From: Anseranas semipalmata
Lineage: Eukaryota; Chordata; Aves; Anseriformes; Anseranatidae
DNA: 64,000 nucleotides
NCBI GenBank assembly: GCA_013399115.1
Contig: VXAA01001233.1
Span: 961,023-1,025,022, forward strand
Reading direction: 5' to 3'
Shown: piece after piece, positions 28,001 to 37,000 of the stretch
Layout: each line of letters starts with the position of its first letter
Numbering within the stretch: position 1 is the stretch's first letter
The notes under the pieces: generated by a model
Seen by the model: only the letters and a program-made list of their open reading frames with translations
Told to the model about the DNA's origin: nothing
Database searches by the model: none
Translations under genes and position numbers: made by a program

Positions 28001-31000
28001 GTCAGCTTTTAAAAGAAAGGGAGAAAGATGGTAACTTCGAATGAGGAAAGGGGGAGCAAAGGGATCAGAGGACCAGTGGGTACTGGACACGTTTTATTCT
28101 TGTAAGTGCTCTAAGAGAGTAACAAAAAGGCTTCAAGAATATGGAAAACCTAGAATCTTTAGGAAATGGGAGACAGAGAGAGAGAATTTCACTCAATTTC
28201 TAAAAGAAAAAACAGCAATTAATTCCAAGTTTACTATATGCACTAGAACAGGGGGACCCAAAGGACTGCTAAATAAGAAATGCAAGCTGATGCTACATGA
28301 CCAACATGAGGAAAGTACTACTTAGCTATTGTGAAGCTACTGAGGAAGCTCACAACACAGCAGCACTCAGTACTATACCAGGTGCACTACTTTGCTCAGG
28401 TAACTTTTAGCCACTGGATCAGAGCAGCATCCTCAATGCTGACAAAGGCCATCCTCTGTCACTAGGTATGATACAGTCTCTGCCAGCTGTTCACAGAGGA
28501 GCAAAACAAATACATTCAAAGGCTCCTCTAACAGGCAGCATCTCCTACAAAGCATAAAGGCGTATAAAGGGATGACTAGTCCCAACAGCAGAGCAGAAAG
28601 CGTTAATGCATTAACACAAGGATCTGACAACGTACACAGAAACCCACGAGAACAGCCGAAAAAATCTGATTAAAAAGGAAAAAAAAAAAGCCTGCTCCTG
28701 CAGTTTTTGCTGAATAAAACATTTCTGCGCTAAGTCCCTCTTGTACGTGCAGACCTTCAGAGCTGCTGCGGACCTTTCCGAAGGACACCCGTGGTTCCCA
28801 CGCGCGGCAGCTGCTGGAAGGGGGCACCATGACAGGCAGGGCAGAGCCCCGCGTGCCTCCTGTGGAAGTAAGCCCCTGCCTGGGTGTCACCTACCGCTGC
28901 CATTGCACGTCCCCGCAGCACGCCCAGAGACAGCCGTCTTCGTGGGTTTGCTTTTCTAGAACATGCAAGTCCTGGGAAAACAGCGGTTGAGTTTCCCCTC
29001 GAGCACAGCCTGTGGGGGACTTGGCCCTATTCTGTGGCAGGAGAAATTAAAGACTCGGCAGTAATGTGCTCAAAGCCCCACTGTCAAAATAAAATAAATC
29101 CAGATGAACAAAAAACTAAAGACCCCCCCACAAGACCCCATCCAAAAGAACTCAGCGACTGACCCTCCCTCACACTCCCCCCAACAGACATGACTTCAGC
29201 GCTGCGAATGAGATGGGACATGCCCGTCCTTGCTTGCCTCCAGCCCCAAGCCTGGGCCACCAAGGACGCTCGCCAGGTCTGAAAGGCCGAGCTTGGAGCC
29301 TGGAGGGAAGGGGCTTTGGGGATCACCACGTCTTGGGCAGGATGTTATTAGTGGCAGAATGGCATTTCCCAGCTTTCAGCGTGTCATCACACAGCCGTTC
29401 AGTTAACTTCGGCCCTGCGTTAGAGTTGCTGTCTAGAAGTCCCGTTATGGAGAATTAGTTTCTATGCACGAGATGCATCTCACTCCTTATACAGCGAGAA
29501 CTCTTTATTAACCCAGTTACTGGATATTCCCCGAGACTCAGTGCGCTTCAGAGACACGCTTCTGACCTGTATTTGTAGCACAGGTTTCAGAGGGATCGCT
29601 TGCCAACTACAGCCTTTTCATCTCCTGACGAGGGAACTTCTAACGTCGGGTTTTTACTGCTGCAAAGCCTGCCCGAGACAACGTGCAGGACGGCTCCTCT
29701 TGACTAGCTCTGCTAGGGGACGGCAACGACGATCTCCGCACTGAAGCGCTCCCAGCTGATGGAGCAGCGTGGAAGCGAGAAACTTCACCTGTTCTGCTGA
29801 CAACCTGAAGTTTGGTTTTGTTATGGCTGAAGCTCCTTGCTCTGAGCTAATGCCTGCGATCCCCCGGGATGTAATGCTCATCAAGAGACCCTCTGCTATC
29901 TGTTTTCCCTTAGTACAATAAAAACCAGCAAATTGAGTATATTAGCCAAACTACAAAACTAACCTGCATACTGACAGAGACTGAAATTGCCCCAGCAGAG
30001 GAGAGGCGCTGCTTGGGGCAAGTGAGCAATGCCTGTTTTGGAAGCTCTTCCTGCAAGATTTGCACACTGGAGCCCTTGTCTGTCTGGGGAGTCCCTGAGC
30101 ACTGGACCCCCCCAAGCAACCCACAGACCCATGAACTGCAGGTCATGACTTCCACCTCCAGAGGGAATCAAGGGGGAAGCGAGCCGACATTTAAGTGGCA
30201 TTTACGGCTCTGACAGTTTGAACGTTTATGCTGACGAAGCAATACTTTGCTTGAGAGCAGGGAGGTGAAATCAAGATGTCTGGAAATGAAAGATCAGGCA
30301 GCTAAGTGCTACGTTTCACAGGTTACTTAGCGAGAGTAAACAAATCCTTTTGCCTGCAAAGGGCAAAAACAGACATGAAACCATAGGAAAGGAAGCAGGT
30401 CCATCTTAGTCTGCCCATATTACATGCAATAGTATCTCCAAAGTCAAACTCTTTTTTTGATCAGAAAGCTACTGCCTGTGCTTCAGGAGGAGTCAAGAAA
30501 GAACTAAATCTTCCCCACTCCTCACCATGGATTTTCCCTAGAAGAGCGTTCAAGCTTTCATCTGCCACCCTTACAAAAAACAGTGAATACCTTTCTCATC
30601 ACAACCTGCTGCAGTATGCCTGCCACTGCGTACAGCTTGGTCCCTCGCAGGGGGACACATCTCATTTTCCCTCCCTGACCAGCGCTGTATGCATAATTCC
30701 ATACAGGTGCATTACACACACTGAAGTGGCTGCGGCTCCCGTAAATCAATGTCACTGCAGGTGTCAGTTTTCCATGGCAAAGTAAATCCTGACTTCAAGC
30801 CAGCATGGGAGCGATGGATCAGTTGAAGAGAACCCAGCTATGGAGGATTTCAGCTCTCCCTCAAGCCAAAGCCATGCATAGAGGTAGTTTGGGAGCATTA
30901 AATGCTCCTCGGTATTCAGCTTCTATGGTGCCAGAGACTGACACTATGCTGAGAAAAAGCTTGTAACCGCTGCATACGTGTCCCACTTCCAGATTTCTGG

Positions 31001-34000
31001 AAGTTTTCAGCCTTCTCCCTCCGCACCAAGCAGGGGTTTGGGGGTGCTTGTCGCTGCCCCACATGATGACCAGGGCACTGTGTAAACGGGGAGCAAGAGA
31101 TGCGGTGGCGGGCACCCACCCCCTGCCTTGGCAGAAAGGGCCCTTTTAAAGGTTCCCATCTGAAAGAAGTTGAGCTGCTGTTGTTGTGGCTTCAGCAACA
31201 ATGCCCGAATTGTTGTGTTGTTTTTTTTTTTTTTTTTTTTAAAGGAGCACTCAACAAAAAATGATGCTATTTGTGCTGCTGCCCCCTCCCATCCCCAGCA
31301 GCCATGCTGAGCAGCAGCCTCAGCTCACGTTCCTCTCCCAGCAAAGCTTGCGTAAGGCAGGCTGCGATTTCATACCAGTGTTAAGGGACACAAACCCCCA
31401 TCGTATTTACAAGCTTCACCTCGGCATTGCACAAGAGCCCACGCAGCCTGAGGAGGGGAGGGGGAGCAGCCCTGGCACAGGCACCCCTGCCACCACATAA
31501 TCAAAGCATCCCCTATAGGTACATCACAAAAGGGAGAGGTATACATCTGCAGAAGAGCAGGGACAGAGAAACCAACCCATGCACATCACTGGGTACCCCT
31601 GGTACCCCCAGGTCCTCCTGGCCCCACGCTGAGGCATCCTCCACACTCAGCACATTGTTTTGCAGGGACTGCAAATCAATGCCGGCATTACTGGAAGAGT
31701 TTAAGCTCCCATTTCAAGGAGGAGGGTGGTAAGTATTTCTAAATGAAGATATCTGGGTAGGCAGCTCCTGTGCATCCAGTGATAATCAATAGCGTTTAGA
31801 ACCGAGTGCTTTGCTTGTCAAATATGCTTTTAAAGAGCCCAGTCTGCGAGCCCTGAACCCAAGCCTCCTTCACCATTCCTCCTAGCACACAGCCCTCCTC
31901 GGGACAGCTGAGCTTAGTAAAATTGAAGCAAAGACTCTGAAACATCCCTGCTATTACATGCATTCACACTCTCCCAGGCCAGAGAGAGCTCACATGTCAG
32001 GATTACATCAACTTTTCAAAGGAACTGCGTGGGTTGCAAAGGGGCTAGAAAAGGCTGGGGAGAAATCAGCAGCAACAGAGGCATCCAAAGCAGCGATGGA
32101 AAGGAGAGCACTGCTACTTCCAAAATTAATGGGCAAGTTCCTCAGACTCACAGAGGCCCTGAAGACTGATGCTTTTGCTAATTTTTTGCTACCAGTCTCA
32201 TCCATCCCCTCCTCCCGCGCTGCCCCAGATTCCTGCTAGCATTAGACTCCCTACCAGACCGAGCACAGATATCTGAAACTAAAACGTTATTCTGCAAAAC
32301 ACACAGCAACACATGCACGGAGCAGAGCTGCAGTATGGCGGCAGCAAGCAGCCCGCGCCAGTTGGTAACGTCGTTGCTCATCCAGCCAAGAGCCACACAC
32401 AGCCTTCACTCCTCCCTGTGCTTTAAAATACAGACCGGAGGCCTACAGCAGCAGGTTGCTTTAGCAAGCGTAACCCCCAGGAAGAGAGGTTACAGCACAC
32501 GGCATTGCCTTCAGTGTGGCCAAGGGGAAGATTAGGAGAAGGTTATAATGACACCGGACCCCAACCAGTCCATTGGCGCAGAGGGAGGTGTGCCATGAGC
32601 CCAGCGCAGGGTGAGGGCTCATCACAGCACAAATCACGAGGTTATAAAGCAGTCATCCCTCGCCCTAACAACCGGGCCGTTTGGCTATTTTGCAATAAGC
32701 ACATTAACAACGAGACGATTCAAGACAAAACCAGCAGTTCTTGAGTAGGAAGAAAAGGCTGGATTCACCCAAGGCGTGTCTGGGGAACCAAGTAGGGGCT
32801 GGCTACACAGGGAGGAACTAGGCCCGTGTGAGCTCCCCGAAACACAACGAGCTCAGAAACACGGGGGACAAATGAATACAGAATCACAGAATGGTTGGGG
32901 TTGGAATGGACCTCAAAGCCCATCTAATTCCAACCCCTGCCATGGGTAGGGACACCTTCCACTAGACCAGGTTGCTCAAAGCCCCATCCAGCCTGGCCTT
33001 TCTATACTAAGCAGGCAGTTAGCATCAGGAACAGAGGCAGCAATGCAAACTGCGATATAAGCCATGCTGGACGAAGCTGGGAGAGGATGGGCTATGGGAC
33101 ATAAGCACAGAGCAAGGAGAATTTGGAGCCTTCAGGGGGGCCGGGAAGGGTGTGCAGCCACCAAAGCCACCGCTCCTCAGTCAGTACCTGCCACTTCCAT
33201 CACAAGGACCGCTTCAGCGGACAGCGGGCTCGGCACAGACCTATCTTGTGGCACAGACATCCCGAGCACTAAGACATCTTAAATAATTTATTCAAGTGAG
33301 GGAATAGTTGGTTTTTGTTGTTGTTGTTTCATTTTTTGTTGTTGTTTGCTTCTTTATTTACCGCAGCTTTCCTGCGATTATCTGGCACTGCACCCACCCA
33401 GACTGTTAGCCTGGCATAGCTGGCATATTGGACAGAAACTGCCTCACGGCTCAGAGTTGTGTTACTGCCTGCTCAGGAGCTTCTTGATAGCTTCACCTCT
33501 GTCAGAAGGGCCACCTCATGTTGTTCTGCCTTTCTCACTCCGGAAAGCTATGAACAGTCCTCCTTTACTACAAGCTTACCAGGGGCTCACATAGCACAGA
33601 CCTTGGGAGGAAGGACGGGTATTGGTTTTAAACTGAGAAGGGTGGGTGTAGGTTAGACATTGGGAAGAAATTCTTCCCCATGAGATTGGTGAGGCGCTGG
33701 CCCAGGCTGCCCAGAGAAGCTGTGGGTGCCCCATCCCTGGCAGTGCCCAAGGCCAGGCTGGATGGGGCTTTGGGCAGCCTGGGCTGGTGGGAGGGGGCCC
33801 TGCCCATGGCAGGGGTGGGACTGGGTGGGCTTTGAGGTCCCTTCCAACCCAAACCATTCTGTGAGTCTATGAACCGCAAAGCTCCTAAAGGAGATGGTTC
33901 CAATAGGACCAGATTTGGGCTCACTCCATAAGAAATCACTGGCACGGGGAGATTTCTGTGCATTTCTGCGGATGTTAGGCGACATGTCCAGTGGTGCCTC

Positions 34001-37000
34001 CTTCCTGGGGCTGGGTTGAAAAGCTGCATTCCTCCTCCCACAAGAAGTCACGTCCCTTTCTGTGCTCAGTTTTCTGTATGTGGGCTGGGACGGGGCCACT
34101 GGCCACTGCACGGAAGCGCTCGGAGCCCCGGGCAGCACAGAGCAGGGCAAGGAGGCTCAGGAGCTTCTTTTTGTGCCCTCCTGGGATGAAGTTCTACAGC
34201 TAATGGTGTAGGATCCCAAAGCTTTTTATCTGAAGGTTCATCTGAGACTGCCTAAATGTAAACTTCATGGAAATTTTAAGAATTAAGGTATTTCTGCTGT
34301 TGCTTAGAAATTACTAACTAAAAAATACTGATTGCACCATTAACTAAGCAATATGTAACATTTCAATGAAAAGAGGGTTTTTTTTGTTTCATTTTTAAAA
34401 AAAGTAGTGATGTTGAGAGGGGAAAAATATCCCCCCTCAGAACCGTGCCAAGTTTGTTTGTTATATATTTTCCCTTATTTGTGAAAGGGATATTACAGTG
34501 AACAAAATGCATTTGAGGCTGGAATGCTGAAACTTTAGCACAAACCATGAAATTGGTCTTTAAAGTTGATTGACATTCTCTCTGCTTCTCCTCCCTGCCA
34601 ATAAAAAAAACAAAAGGGAAAAAAGCTACTGCCAACATCAAACCATTCAAGTGTCCAAAACACACCAAACGAACAAAAGAGTTATTAAACTGAGCCTCCC
34701 TGTTTGAAAATGCAGCTAGAAAAGAAGACAAGACAACATTGTCAGCACCAGCCTTTGTCTCCGTGCCAGTGACATGGAGATGTCTCTCTCCTGACTCAGT
34801 GAAAAGTAATCACCAGCATACAAGAGATTAGGTTTGCAAGCGTAAAACAGATAAAGAAATCTTGACTTGAACACTCGCAATTTATTTGAAATGTTTTCTT
34901 TTGCTGTTACGCTGCCTGAGGAAGTACGTAGCACAAGCCAGTGCATCCCCCGAGTGTTTAAAAGCCATTTTGTAGATGAGGGAGTTTATAAACATCCCAG
35001 AAGAGCACAGAAAAAGAGTTTGCTCCTTCTGTAACACGTATCCTTGCTGTTACTTTTATCTCTCTGCGTTTCCTAGAACCTCCTCCTCCTCTTTCAGTAC
35101 ACAGCAAGCTGCTAAGAAAGCATTATTGAATGCCACAACAAAAGCCAAAATAAATTGCTTCCTCACTGCCTGCTTCTCATCTTCTGAGCACGTCCAGAAA
35201 CTTAACAGGTTAAAAAGACAAAAGGAGAACTACATTAATGCTCTTCTTGGAATTGTTTTTGAACTTGCAATGTTTTGTGTCCTGCCAGCTTCAGCTCAAG
35301 TCTCCCTCCATCTCCCTTTCCCTCTGTCCTCAAACCCAGCAGCTTTCTGGATGAGCAAGCAGTGAGGAGTAATGTGTAGGGCCTGTTAGAGACCAAGCTG
35401 GACCTAGGCACTACGGTCGTGTTACTATATGGCATCTAGCATATTCTGCAGGGGTTGTTAAAAGCGTTACATCAGGAGTTGAGCACTCAGGGCACGTATT
35501 GAAGTCACACAGAGCTTTAGTGCCCACCCGAGGCGCCGCAGAACTTAAACATAACCCTATATGAGCAAGCTACACCGTGATTTAAGCCTCAGATTTAGAC
35601 CACACACAGACCAGTATTTCATTCTGAATGGTGCGAGTCTAGCAAAGTTTAAAGCAAGCAAAGACAAGGTGGTAACACACGGAGCTTCAGATACCAGCCC
35701 TAACTGATACAGCTGCCCTACGTCAAACAAAGTTTCTGCTCTTGATTCCTTTGAGCTAAACCCAACCCTGACAGTGAGGCGCTCCAACGTGGGCAGAAGT
35801 TTCCACTTACACTGCCTCTGAGCACACAGGTACCCTAAGCTAGGCTTCCAGCAACTGAAATGGTCACCTCTCCAGTTAAACAGCTTGTGTTAACACTTCT
35901 CTGCATGGCACAGGCTATGGGAGCAGAAGAATTTCTAACGATCTGGACCAAGCAGCATTTATCGGCCCCAGAGACTTTCACAGTCTGATTTTCCCAAGCT
36001 CAACCACTGGAAACAGCAGCCAGAGCCCTGCAGCGCTCGCAGCCCGTGGTCACACGTGGCAGGGGGCAAGCAGCCCTGCGCCCCTGCTGGGCACCAACCA
36101 ATGCCAGTCCCCCAAATATTGAGCCAATAATCGTGTTTGGAAGTTCCAGAACTTCCAAAAAAATTAATAGTGAAAATCAATAGGGCCCACTTTCTCAACT
36201 CGTGTGAGCTCGTGTAATTGCAGCAATAGCAGGTGCAGCTCATCACATCAACCAGCAGTTTGCCCCAGAATTGTCAGCACTTTGCCTTCAGCACAAATCC
36301 TTACCAGTCTAACTTCTATAACCACTTAATATTAATCTATACACACATCTTCCAGAGAGCAAAGGCCATTTTTCTGTGCCCAGAGTGCACTGCCCTAGTG
36401 CAGATGAAACATAAGAGGAAGGGAGAGAGAGGAAGCTTTGATTCTCCAGCTACGTAACTTCCTCAGAGATGCTATTTTACTGCACCCAGAGAGGCCAGGC
36501 CCAAGCACAGCAGTAACTCCGTCAGACAGAAGAACCCAGGCACTGCACTCGCAGCCCTCTGCACTACGTGTCCCAAATTGCCTGGTTATGCAGGGTTGTA
36601 CCTCAGGACCATTTCACTCCTCAGCTGCAAACAGCCATTTTGATAACGCAGGCAGCAGCTGTTCTGCCACACGTGAAACCATCAGTTAAAACCAGAAGAA
36701 AAAACACTGAAACAAGGGAGGTCGGGTGTGTGGGATGTACATAACGAGCTCTGCTTTGGCCAGCACCCCTCAAGGATTTCACCTTTGGGATCAGCCACAT
36801 CCCATGCAGGGCAGAGGCTCCCACGCCCCACCACAAGGATTGTATTTTTCCTTGTTACTAGTAAGCCAAAACCCTTATTTTCCTGTCCCTATCTCATACT
36901 GCTACCTAATTTCCCCCACCAGAACTATCCATCTTCACACAGCATTAAAGATAAATTGCCTCACAATTCATGAGCAGCTTCAATTACTGAATCACCAGAA

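Noticed and set aside
33628..34150. 137- and 165-codon minus-strand frames
   Set aside because: They lie across the plus-oriented CR1 tail and have repeat-derived, Pro-rich translations.
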